Shown here piece after piece: positions 21,201-31,849 of a stretch of 64,000 bases of DNA (its first letter is position 1; every line of letters begins with the position of its first letter). The notes under the pieces were generated by a model. It worked only from the letters and a program-made list of their open reading frames with translations, was not told the DNA's origin and searched no databases. The stretch is from Owenia fusiformis (Eukaryota; Annelida; Polychaeta; Sabellida; Oweniidae), in contig CAIIXF020000001.1 of assembly GCA_903813345.2 (NCBI GenBank), forward strand, positions 8,249,098-8,313,097, given 5' to 3'. Both the position numbers and the translations under genes were made by a program.

Positions 21201-24123
21201 TTTGTTTTCTTCATCCTAGGTATGACATTGTTCATCATGTGCCTTGTTATAAATTGATGTATACTAGTTTTTCTGATTTCATATGTACAATAAAGGTGAA
21301 TGACATAAATTCATACACATAGGTTCGTTTAAAGATAAATTTCCGTATGTGTGACAAAATCGAAGAACAAATAAAAGAAGATAAATTCGAACCAATATTC
21401 AAGGTAAATTGAAAGAGAAGAATAATAGACGTCAATTTATGATACATGAGGGATATATCGTTAAGCTTTAATAAACCGTTTCTTAAAAACAACATCAATT
21501 GAGGAAGATATTGATTATGTAATAATATGTTGTTTAGTCTTTGTAATCGGCAAGTCTTGAAGTTTTTATGCTTGGAAACATTATCAACTTTTGATGAATT
21601 GTAGAAGGAAATTATACTGCATGACAAATATAATTATATCACAAAGTTCACGGTTCCACAGGCAAAGTAAATGTTTTTGAGATTTTATGAGATTGTTGCA
21701 TAGGGATGCTTTGGTAATGACATTACAAGGAACAATTCTTCAAAAACATCTTAGATTCTCCTAAAGCTTCTTGGTGTATATCGTATATGTTTGCAGAGAT
21801 AACGGGGAGCTCATCATACTAATGAAAGCGTTGCTTTAAAGAAGGCCTCGCACTCAGAGCAATCCCTTTACTATTCCGCTTAATGGGATAAATTGGCAAA
21901 ATAGATTCAATTGTTCCACACAAATAACAGGTATCATCAATCAATTCCGCTGAAAGAGTCCAATAAATGAAGTTGGTTATTTTGATGACATTCTAACCGG
22001 AAAGAAACTGGTTATCAAAATAACAAATTTATGGAGCGTTGACCTCTCGATGTAAAGTCGAATCGAACTATTGAAATCGTTTCTATGAACGGAATCAATA
22101 GTTTTTAATATTACTGTCAAACTCATAACACTCAAAGGGCTTTTCATTTTAAGGTAATTTTTCCCAGAACAAATATTTAATCAGAGGATGTCATGGAAAC
22201 TTACAATTTGCATGACGGTTTAGATATTGCAAAGAAAAATATATGTTTTGAATTTTGTAACGATGAAAACACATTGCCATTATTACTTTCTGCCTCATTT
22301 TGACCTTGGTGTAATGTTCGACTCAATAGAAACATTTAGAAATATTAGTCTTAATCCCTAGACACAAGTGTTTCTCTTCACCTTATTATTGCTTTAATTG
22401 TGGACTTCAACTTTCTCTCAAAGTTGTTATGTAGCATGAAGTACATTATTTACTAAGAATTACTGAAGAAGTGAAAACAATTTCCGCTGATTGCTTGACG
22501 ATCAGATCATGCGTGATGGATTATATCACTAAAGAGATCACCCCGCTCTGCTCTCAGGATCCGCTGGTGCAAATATGTCAGGTAGCAATATTGCGACGAA
22601 AAGACTATGAACTACCTTTTCTTGTTTATCCAGTTTTAAGTTCTATATCAATTCAAACCCGGAATAGTTTTGCATGCAAAGAGTAATACACTAATACAGT
22701 TAGAAGTCAGAGAAAGTGGAAGTTTTGCTTTCACCCATGCATGTGGTTTTTGTCACGTTTAGCGATGTTTTGAGAATGAAATATTCAACGTATAAATTAT
22801 GTCAAAGCTAATTGATAATGAATAGTCGTCCATAATAGTCTATAATTACAGCTCTAATAGCTTAGTATCTTATCTACATCGACTATATCGTTAGTTTCGT
22901 TGTAAACACTTTTTTAAAATATATTTCTAACTCTATTGATGAAAAAAGATAATGACAGATCTAAGACGCTGACATATGAGACATTGGAGGTAATTTGCTT
23001 GTGTTTAATTAAGGTCTCTAAATCTCGATCTGTTTTTCGTGATCCAGTCAATCTTAGTAGATTTAGTTTTAGCAAAATTAATGATAAATCAGAATTACAA
23101 CTTGGAATATTCCTTTTCTTATTGAAATATTGCTTCTAGCCTCTAATAACAATGTAAAATAACGATTTACTCGGTTAACACGGTCCAAATGGATAGCATT
23201 TTCTAGCCTTTTACCTGTTTCCACCCATTACACTTAGGGTGGATTATAAATTAAAGAAGTAACCGTCTTCGATGCGCAAAACAAGAATTTATTTGACACC
23301 CATGGTTTATTCCCAATTAATCAGCCAACATATTTGTGTTTCAGCTATGATAATAGTTCTTGAAAGTGTTTATGCCACAGTTTGTTTCAAATCAATAATA
23401 GAAACCGTTTTACATCAAATACCACGATGTTCATGATTTTAGAAACTGAAAGATTTATCAATAGTAGTGCGAGTGGGTTATCACATACTTACAGAACCAT
23501 GAGAACCTATTCATAAAGGGTAACGTTCATCCAAGTCTCTTATCTTACTCACATCATAGTTCTTTTCGTACATCAGAGTGGTAGAGATGGGGCATATATA
23601 GCGTCTTAGAAGGACAGTGTCTTTGCATTCAATACTTGTACAATAGTCATTTAGACAAAAACCTGTAAAGTTTAAGTAGAGTCGGTACTGAGTTGTTAAT
23701 ACGTCTATATAACAATTTACACTTTGTCATTCTTTCTTCGAGAGCCTAATCATCCGGGAGTATCTAGTAATAACACGTTATTCCTTGACATGGAAGATCT
23801 AAGCCTAATAGTCAAATTTCGTGCTGTAGAAAAATGATTGAATACGCAATTAATATAAATTAGAGTTTTTGACTGCTACATATGTAAATCATATTTATTA
23901 AAGGGATTATGATGATAAATGTCACACATCAGCTTCCTAGATAATACCCTGGGCGTAAAGGTTAGTTCTAAAGCTAGCGCTAGCCTACCTTTAAAGAAGC
24001 TACATGTAAATCTAAGGAATTCGAAGGGTACCTAGATAATCAAACTTCGGTTCTGACCGGGGAAGCAGAAAAAGTAAGATAATCCATTCATCAAAGAGTT
24101 TAAGCAATCAACCAATCAACATA
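21201..24123. other. No gene recognised
   Basis: The longest frame is 21247-21627 on the minus strand (126 codons of low-complexity hydrophobic and Asn/Ser sequence), with no domain. A hairpin (GTTGGTTATTTTGATGAC with TGGTTATCAAAATAACAAA) lies near 21972-22030. Confidence 0.4.
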
Positions 24124-24125
24124 TA

Positions 24126-24809
24126 CACTCCCCTCCATAAGTTTGGCAACCTTAGCTCCCCCATTGAACTACGTGTTAAAACCTCTTCACGTTTGAATTT
24201 TTAATTACTTATCCTGCGATGAAATTACTTATACTATTGATGCCGGGAAACGTAACTTGACTTTATTTCCAATTCCTCCAAATTTTCCCAATTTTTTCCT
24301 CAATTACAATACGTCGAAAATTGATGATAAAGAAGATGACATTTTGAAAATCGTCATTCACATGTAAACCAATGGGAAATGGTGGGTTCTGGGCAAATCA
24401 GAAATCAGGATATCTTTTCAGTGAAAGATTCAGCAAAAAATATTTTTATACAGAAAATTTAATTGTCTAACTTTTTTTGTACACTGTGTTTAGTTTACTT
24501 GATGAAGACTAAAGTTACAGCTATAAAATCATTTTTGAAAATCATTTTTCGCCTCCTGTGTTATTTTAATGGGAGAGGTTGAAAAACAATTTTGAATTTT
24601 TAAATTCATCAAATTTATCATCAATTTTCTACCTATTGTAATTGAGGGAAAAAATTGGGAAAATTTAGAGGTATTGGAGAGTCAAGTTACGTTTCCATCA
24701 GTATTATAAGTAATTATATCGCAGGTTAAGTAAATGAAAATTCAAACGAAAGCCTTTAACACGTAGTTCAATGGGGAAGCTAAGGTTGCCAAACTTATGG
24801 AGGGGAGTG
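24126..24809. mobile_element. 684-bp mariner-like MITE with about 200-bp inverted arms
   Basis: The ends CACTCCCCTCCATAAGTTTG and the inverted CAAACTTATGGAGGGGAGTG are flanked by TA on both sides. Pairing continues for about 200 bp (CAATTACAATACGTCGAAAA against its counterpart near 24640). TA targets and this end style fit Tc1/mariner. It is too short for a transposase, hence non-autonomous. Confidence 0.85.
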
Positions 24810-24923
24810 TACATGCAGTTCACTAAGAATGACATATCTGAAAAGATGGGCCCACGTTTTTTAAACATATCCACGCTTTAAAAAGGGTTCACATTTTTTC
24901 TGGAAGAGATTTTCAGAATCATT

Positions 24924-25038
24924 GGTTAATGAAAACATTGAATGGTATCCTGTTCTAAGAGCTGAAGTGAAAAAGTCAATCCCAGTGTGGATCGAACCCA
25001 CAACTCGTTTTCCGGGCGAGTGCTATTTTTTCTTGAAA
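24924..25038 (-). mobile_element. tRNA-derived SINE fragment with 17-bp target duplication
   Basis: The minus strand contains GAGTTGTGGGTTCGATCC, with a clear pol III B box (GGTTCGATCC, complement of 24989-24998) preceded by an anticodon-arm-like CACTCGCCCGGAAAACGAG. The A box and 5' half are absent, so it is truncated. AGATTTTCAGAATCATT occurs on both sides (24907-24923 and 25039-25055) as a perfect 17-bp direct repeat, typical of LINE-mediated insertion. Confidence 0.65.
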
Positions 25039-25496
25039 AGATTTTCAGAATCATTATTTTGGACATGGACTTCTATCTAAAAGTGCATGTTTTGATTAAT
25101 GATCTAGTAGATCAAAGGAAAAAGTCAAATAAATCGAGGTGTACGTTAATCCATTTTGAAAGAAGATGGTATCATTTGCGAGGCAAAGTGGGTTCACAGT
25201 GGCATGTGAATCTGTCATTGAATAGGATGTTGGACAAGATATGAATAGGTTTCCGAAGAGTATGTCCTTGATTGAGAAATGTTCAGATATGTCAGCGTCA
25301 TGATAAAATGAAAATAATTATAATCATCTTTGATAGAGTGAATACTGAATAGACCTTTCTGAAAAGGTACATATTAAACTCCCCTCAGCTTGCAATAGTA
25401 GTTTTTGATTCAGATAATGGATCAGGATTGAACTAAAATCCTGGAGTTGTGGTTTCTTACAAAACAAGTATTGATTGACCCCTAAAATACAAATGA

Positions 25497-26785
25497 CACC
25501 CTATGCAGACGGAGCCTGTGGGAAATATTTGGTGCGGCAGAAATGAGCGTTTGGTGCGGAGATGCAACGGTCATTTTTGAATTTAAGGGATATTTCTGAA
25601 ACTAAGCCGTATATCAATAAAATTGTGAAAATAGTATAATTCATTCTATAGTGGTGCAGTATACATTAAACATCAGATTAACGTGCATTTTAGCAAAGAC
25701 ATGAAAACGTTTTCCCTAGGATGTATAGAGGCAAGTTCTGAAAACAGTCGACGTGGTCCAAGTACTCACAACACATAATATCATCAAACGATATTAAAGT
25801 TCTTTGTTAATAAGCGTCTGTCGTACCAAATATTTAGAGGGGGGGTCATATCTGATGAACATTTCCTGATTTGTATAAAAGCACACAGACACTGTCTGTA
25901 GCTTCCAAGATGCAAAAATAATGTGTATGGATAGTGTATCTTGATCACCATTTTTTATGAATGCTGGGGACGCTGTATAAAAACGACATTTGCAGAATAT
26001 AGGTCGCGAAGAGGTTTAATGCATACTGCGTCGTTATAGAATAAATTACACTATTTTTCACAATTTGATTGATACTCGTTGTCAACGACACATATATAGA
26101 GATTATCCTATATGAGGTTCAGGATATTGGGATTATCCCGAGGCAAATATAATATATTTGCCCGAGGGCCGCAGGTCCCGAGGGAAAATATGTTATATTG
26201 GCCAAGGGATAATCCCAATATCCTGAACCGACTATAGGATAATATGTTTATCCCATACCGATCTTGGTTATCTGGTTCACATTGTTCAATCGTGGAAATA
26301 TTTTAGAATATTCATGTCCAGTTTTGTTTTCTTGGCCGTGGGTGGATTTTCCTGTTCTCTCAAATATTCCCATATTTATTTTCTCGAATTTTTGATTGAT
26401 TAAGTGGATGCTCCTTGCTATCAAACAGATCCCGATTGTCTGTGTTTTCTCCATTGTCGTTTACAGTCATTACGCGAACGTTACAAATTATGAACAAATA
26501 TGCGAGCGACGATTATGACGTAGCGGGCAGATATACTATATCTGCCCGCTCGGAGCGGGACGTAAAGCTATATCTGCCCGCTGATGAAAATATAAGTTTT
26601 TACAAACTGGCTTTATGTACCTGTAACACGTCCAAGTATGGGATAAATGGGTATATTTGAAGTCCAAAAATGGCTCAGTATCAGAAACATCCCAAATTTA
26701 AATTCAAAAATGACATTTGCCTCCGCACCAAACGATCATTTCCGCCGCACCAAATATTTCCCACAGATTGTGTTTGCATAGGGTG
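25497..26785. mobile_element. CAC-ended inverted-repeat element with 5-bp target duplication
   Basis: The left end CACCCTATGCAGACGGAGCC and the inverted right end (…TTTGCATAGGGTG) are flanked by perfect AATGA copies (25492-25496 and 26786-26790). The arms pair for about 120 bp and contain TTTGGTGCGG twice per arm. A further pair (25611-25675 with 26012-26081) suggests the right arm was split by a later 570-bp insertion. No transposase frame is seen. Confidence 0.7.
26100..26242. repeat. Near-perfect palindrome, about 65-bp arms
   Basis: TTCAGGATATTGGGATTATC pairs with GATAATCCCAATATCCTGAA. The centre is TGCCCGAGGGCCGCAGGTCC. It lies in the segment that appears to split the right arm of the 25497-26785 element. 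Confidence 0.8.
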
Positions 26786-27511
26786 AATGACAACGCCGAC
26801 AATTTCAAGGAACGAAACGTAATTTCCAAATATCTCCCGGGAATATCCCACTCTGTTGTCTTGAACTAATTTAAGACCCGTCCGATAGAAATTATTATCT
26901 TGGCAGTTGTATTGCTTTTAATTCATTGACCACCTATATTGGACACCTAATCATCCCATGGATTGATTAATCTCTGCGTTAATTACCCGCGAGAACATTC
27001 AACTCTGATTTAGTTTTCTTATAAATCAGCTATGGCAAGTTATTATAATCCAACATTCTTCAGCATATGACAAACAGTTGATTTTTTGTGCACAGTTTCT
27101 AGTTTTTTCATTTATATTTACACCACTGACCTCGACAAAATGGGTGTTGCAAGTTTCCATCTCTTAAGACAATTTTTCATTTTAGATATAATTTTCTAAA
27201 TATTTGCAATTAGTAACAACTGTATTTACCTGTTTTTCCAGAAAGAAAACTCTCATCATATAGAACACATATCTAAAAGGGGGAAAATGTCAAACTATTT
27301 GAACGAACGATTAAAATTGTTTCAGTCGATATATCACATATATACCTGTTCATTTATTACCTCGTGCAGCTTCCAGATAGCTTTTTCCATTTTCACTCAT
27401 GTGTGTCAGTTATATGGAATGTACAAAATTGTAAAATGTTTTGTAAAATATCTAGAATGATAGTTGAATTTAAACCGAACGTAGGTGAACAAGAGTTTAT
27501 TTTGTTTTCAG
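26786..27511 (+). other. Upstream region of the GPCR gene, no gene seen
   Basis: AT-rich. It probably holds the 5' intron or untranslated exon of the GPCR gene, since the first coding exon begins at an acceptor (TTTTGTTTTCAG). I see no promoter motif I can defend. Confidence 0.4.
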
Positions 27512-27654
27512 CAATGAATGATTCCGAAGACACCCTGGACAGCGCAGCTAGCACATTCCTTGCGGACGTGGGTCTCTTCTCTGAAGAGGATGTTGATGGA
27601 TTGGAAGATTTGGATGGCGGGGACATCTTCTCACTCTTCAGCAATAGGTCATTG
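27512..27654 (+). CDS. Probable first coding exon of the peptide-type GPCR (acidic N-terminus)
   Basis: The exon lies between the acceptor TTTTGTTTTCAG and the strong donor TTG|GTGAGC. From the ATG at 27514 it encodes 47 residues in phase 0 (starting MNDSEDTLDSAASTF), strongly acidic (LFSEEDVDGLEDLDGGD) with a possible N-glycosylation site (NRS). The next acceptor, TATGTTTCAG at 28253, opens a frame-0 exon that continues straight into the receptor, so the two join without a shift. The alternative is that this is a separate or untranslated exon and the receptor starts at the ATG at 28278. There is no signal peptide, which is normal for class A receptors. Confidence 0.55.
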
Positions 27655-28253
27655 GTGAGCAAATTGCTGATCTACGTCCAGCATAATATAAGATAAGATA
27701 TGACATCCTGTATTCCATAGCTACTGAGGTTATGGGGAGTAGTATGTCTCTAGGGATCAGGTTGGATACACACATATCCATTGGAATTAACTCCGTATTT
27801 AGCCATAATCCCCCAGGACATAATCCGGTCGTAGGCCTATATGTTGAAAGGATTTTAATAATTGGGGAAATGATTTATGATATTGGTTTAAGAATTGAGA
27901 TAATAATGTAATGGCGTTCGTTGTAAGAGCGTAAGGTTACAGTTGTCAACTTCTTGCCTACTAATGATACGTTTTTAAAATGACTTATCACGAAATGTCG
28001 ACAGAGTAGTAAATCAGAGCAGAGAGACAATCAATATGTTAATTTAAAGTTTTCTTGCATCAATCATTGTACCGAGACACAATTATATACCTCAATGTCC
28101 TTCTGTATTTACATGGTCGACAGTTATTCATAGATTTCTTGAGTTGGAGATCAAAGTCAGTTCAAGCAATTAAGTATGATATTAATAGCTAGTTGGTTCC
28201 GTTGTTTTCCGGGATTTTGAACCTAGCTTTTGATTGTATTCTATATGTTTCAG

Positions 28254-29453
28254 CAGCATACGCAGCAGCTGTGTGCGATGAACAGCATCATACGCAGCAT
28301 CTACGCGAACAGCGACAGCAGCAGTAGCGACATAGACTTCGGCAATTATTACAACAGTAACATTACCTGTAATGACACAATTGTACAGGGAACGGCATCA
28401 GACTCTAACGACCCTGCTATATTAACAATCGGGAGAAGGTTCTATGTGTATTTGACTCCCATCATCATTCTAATCGGACTTATTGGAAATAGCCTATCCC
28501 TAAAAGTGTTCACTTCAAGACGAATGAGAAAACAATCCTCGAGCTATTATTTAGCGACACTATCGGGCAGCGATCTTCTTACCTTACTCCTTTATGTCCT
28601 CCCTAGCTGGCTTAAGGAGGCTTCCCCGTTAATCACTGGTGATCAAAGGCTGGGTTTCATTGACTATGATGGTGTCTGCCATTTATACGTTTATTTCGCT
28701 TACGTGTTTCGATTTCTCAGCGTTTGGCTTATTGTTATCTTCACCGTTGAGCGATATATCGGCGTCTGCCATCCCCTCCGCAGAAGGGAAATGTGCACTA
28801 CATCCTGTGCCGGGAAAGGTGTAATCTCTATCGCCGCTTGCTCTCTATTGGTTTTCGCCACAAAGCCTGCTCTGAGCGGTGTCTATGAAACCGTGGCCGG
28901 TGGAGAAGTCCATCGATGTACCAGTCGACCAAATTTCAAGTACGTCTCCTTCATATTCGACAGCGTCTTTGCCGTACTGACCACATTTGTCCCATTTATC
29001 ATCATTCTCAGTATGAACTCTCTCATAGTTCGGAAACTGTTTTTGCACAAGAAACGACAACGCAGGGATAAACTGGTTTCACCAGAAAATAGGATGAAAA
29101 TAGAATTCACACTTATTCTGCTCACAATTTCAACAGGTTTCATTGCTCTTAGTCTGCCCTATTTCGTAGCTTGGTGCAAGAAATTCAACTTATCCCAATA
29201 CATGAGCAGTCGGACTTACGAAATGAATGCGAATATGGACGAATATAAATGTATTCAAGGCCTTGTACTTATAACACAGACTATCTTCTTCATCAACTAC
29301 TGCAGCAACTTTTTCCTTTATTCATTGACGGGTGCATACTTCCGAAGCGAGTTGAAACACTCCTTAGGTTATAGTGCTTGGCAGACTCGACGGGCGTCAT
29401 CACTCAGTCTGTCAAGAGGAATGTCAAAATCAACAAGACATTCATGGGTATAG
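28254..29453 (+). CDS. Rhodopsin-class G-protein-coupled receptor, invertebrate peptide-receptor type
   Basis: A seven-membrane-segment receptor, expected in the plasma membrane and coupled to heterotrimeric G proteins. The exon encodes 399 residues; the spliced model with the upstream exon has 446, and from the ATG at 28278 there are 391. Visible marks (spliced numbering): N-glycosylation sites NIT and NDT in the N-terminus; TM1 GLIGNSLSL with Asn126; TM2 LATLSGSDLL with Asp154; Cys189 before TM3 and Cys269 in loop 2 for the usual disulphide; ERY at 213-215; Pro294 in TM5; LP in TM6 (Pro349); TM7 INYCSNFFLY in place of NPxxY. The N-x3-NFFLY form and the short basic loops are common in FMRFamide-, TRH- and related invertebrate neuropeptide receptors. 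TM4 lacks the usual Trp. The C-tail is Ser/Arg-rich. The ligand is not predictable. Confidence 0.93.
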   Translation, partial: QHTQQLCAMNSIIRSIYANSDSSSSDIDFGNYYNSNITCNDTIVQGTASDSNDPAILTIGRRFYVYLTPIIILIGLIGNSLSLKVFTSRRMRKQSSSYYLATLSGSDLLTLLLYVLPSWLKEASPLITGDQRLGFIDYDGVCHLYVYFAYVFRFLSVWLIVIFTVERYIGVCHPLRRREMCTTSCAGKGVISIAACSLLVFATKPALSGVYETVAGGEVHRCTSRPNFKYVSFIFDSVFAVLTTFVPFIIILSMNSLIVRKLFLHKKRQRRDKLVSPENRMKIEFTLILLTISTGFIALSLPYFVAWCKKFNLSQYMSSRTYEMNANMDEYKCIQGLVLITQTIFFINYCSNFFLYSLTGAYFRSELKHSLGYSAWQTRRASSLSLSRGMSKSTRHSWV

Positions 29454-31374
29454 AACATAGACATATCCACTGGGACAAACTTTTGCAATCGAAATGTTGC
29501 TTGTAAAAGTAGAACTCGTCCAATATAAGCTGTTATTCAAGATTATATTTGAAGGACAAATTAGGAACTTGAAATCAGTACCCAGAAGACATTCGAGTCC
29601 AATTCTAGAAAGAATTCCAATTATGGTCGAACAGTCTGGATTGACGTGAAATTTATAAATCATGTTACGTCGCTTTACAGATATATTTGTTACAGATGGT
29701 GTCATTTGAACCTCAATTTGAAGACTTCCATCATTGTAAGGGGAATGAAATCCTAAAACCTGATCACGAATCAACACATTACAATCCCAAGTAATGAGAC
29801 CATTAAAATGATGAAACACCATTCATTTATATTTGCAATTATAGTTTTTGACACTTCTGTTTGGACCTGAACTCTGGACCGGTGTCTAGTAATGTGGAGT
29901 CAGATCAGAACCAATATTTAAATGGCACTTTAGAAATAATAAGATCAGATTGGTCCCCATTCGAATTCCTATCGTGTCATCAGACACTCAATTTGTCTTT
30001 TTTGCCGATTGGATCTGTCACAAACAAGTTTAGAACATTCTTGCAGAGGTACAGGCCTGATGAAATCTATGATGTATATATACCCTAAAAGATTTTATCA
30101 AATTATATTGTAAATAAAACAAAACTAAGGCACTTGTTATCAAAATAGATAGTTATTGTCATTCAATGCCTTCAATTAGTCAGTAAATGATATCAATACA
30201 TTCATTAAACATCCATGATGCTTCTATGTTTAATCGAAAAGATAGAATGTTGCGTCATTAGAAGGCTTGGAAATTTAAATAAGTCTTATTCAGACTTTTT
30301 CTAATTTACAGACCTCGTTATAGCCTTATTGTCCTCAGAGTCTGGATTGTAAATCATCTATTTCGTTTCAGCACGAGATGATATCCTGCATTTGAAAAAG
30401 GTAATTTAGCCAAAACAGGAAAATCGATGTTTGTATCTATCATAAATTCTTATCTGACTAAGAATATATTTTATGATTGAATGTTAAACCATCCATTAAT
30501 AATACGTGATAGGTAGAACGCATCTTTAGACTCAATCTTTCCCAGATCTTAGTTACAACGCTATTTGGAAGTTCATTTTGTTGATTAGCCAGTAATGAAT
30601 TTGATCTTTATGCTCATTTAAACCCAAGAGCTGCAAATCGTTTGAACATCTTTAGAAATAAATGTACAGTCGTACATTCCATAGATTGTTTAGAACGATG
30701 AATTTATTATCTTTCTGACATTTGATGTTTCACTGTATGTACAGTGATCGCCTATCATTACAAGTGCGTCAGTAATGACTCGACAAGATCCGCAAAATTC
30801 AAATATATTGTAACGGTTATTTTTTAATGATTTATTTGTGTTAATATTACAGGCTACTGGTGATTCAATTAGGTTTTGTAGGCACCAGAACACCCATATG
30901 CTTTGAAAAATATATATAAGTTTGACCATTTTTCGTATATGTGTTGGACTTCACGATGTTAAGATATAAATGTGATATGATATCCGTTATTTGATTTGAA
31001 AAGGTTTAAAATATCAAAAACAAAAGAACATTTTACACTTTTTAATTTTTTATACTTAGGTTGGGTCTTGGGCTTCCATTTGACCATGATTAACTCCACA
31101 TTTCCTCTTAATAACATGGGATAAATATTTGAACACAGAAATTAATGGATCAGCTTATAGTGTGAGTTTCAGCAGACCAGACACCCAGAAATATTTTGAT
31201 TTTGATCATCAGAAGAAAAATGGGGTTTCTCGCAGAATTTATGTCCGAAACCAAATAGAACATTAACATCACTGTTTACTGATTCATTAAATGAAATGGT
31301 CACTGTGTGTGCGTACATTTCGTTTCGTTTTTCTGTCTTTAGGTTTGAATACAATGACCCTTTAATGATATGTA
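29454..31374. other. GPCR 3' region and intergenic DNA, no further gene seen
   Basis: The minus frame 29442-29822 (126 codons) and the plus frame 29861-30088 have no domain or splice context; the first lies antisense to the likely 3' untranslated region. Confidence 0.4.
30113..30118 (+). terminator. Candidate polyadenylation signal of the GPCR gene
   Basis: AATAAA lies 660 bp after the receptor stop, within TTGTAAATAAAACAAAAC. It is a plausible signal, but only one of many possible ones in AT-rich DNA. Confidence 0.35.
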
Positions 31375-31476
31375 CAGTAGAACCTGCCAAGTGGAACACT
31401 TCTTTAAGCGTAATACCTAACAAGTGGAACAGGTTTTTAAACCACCAAGGGCGTTCCACTTAGAAAGGGTCTATTG
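31375..31476. mobile_element. 102-bp pogo/Tigger-like MITE
   Basis: The ends CAGTAGAACCTGCCAAGTGG and the inverted CCACTTAGAAAGGGTCTATTG are flanked by TA. The CAGTAGAACC start followed by repeated GTGGAACA words is the style of pogo/Tigger-type ends. A related end starts at 51748. Confidence 0.7.
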
Positions 31477-31849
31477 TATTTCGAATGAGCTATTGTCGAA
31501 CAGACTTGCTTACCAGTTTGATGCCATGTGGACAATTTCGTTGGTCTATTCAATCACACCCCTAACTTATGAGGTTGACCATTTTCAAATTCCAATTTGA
31601 AGAAACTAAAAACTTGAAAATCAAGATAGAGGTTTATTGGCCAGGTTCTATTTACCTAGTTCATAGGAAGTGCATAATGGAGGCTGAATAAGATGATATC
31701 TCATTCATTAAAAGCCTCAATCAATCTATGACAAAATATGAAAATAATAAGACTTGGACAGAAATTTCACCTTCTGATTCCAAGGTATGATGTTCTACAA
31801 TGTGGTTTATAATGTTTGGGAATTTAGGAGTCGCGTTTAGAAGGACAAT

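Noticed and set aside
21247-21627. 126-codon minus-strand frame
   Set aside because: Low-complexity composition without a domain; no exon signals.
24961-25020. tRNA gene on the minus strand
   Set aside because: Only the anticodon-arm-like and T-arm parts are present and there is no acceptor stem or A box. The flanking 17-bp duplication marks it as a SINE piece.
29442-29822. 126-codon minus-strand frame behind the GPCR
   Set aside because: It is antisense to the likely 3' untranslated region and has no domain.
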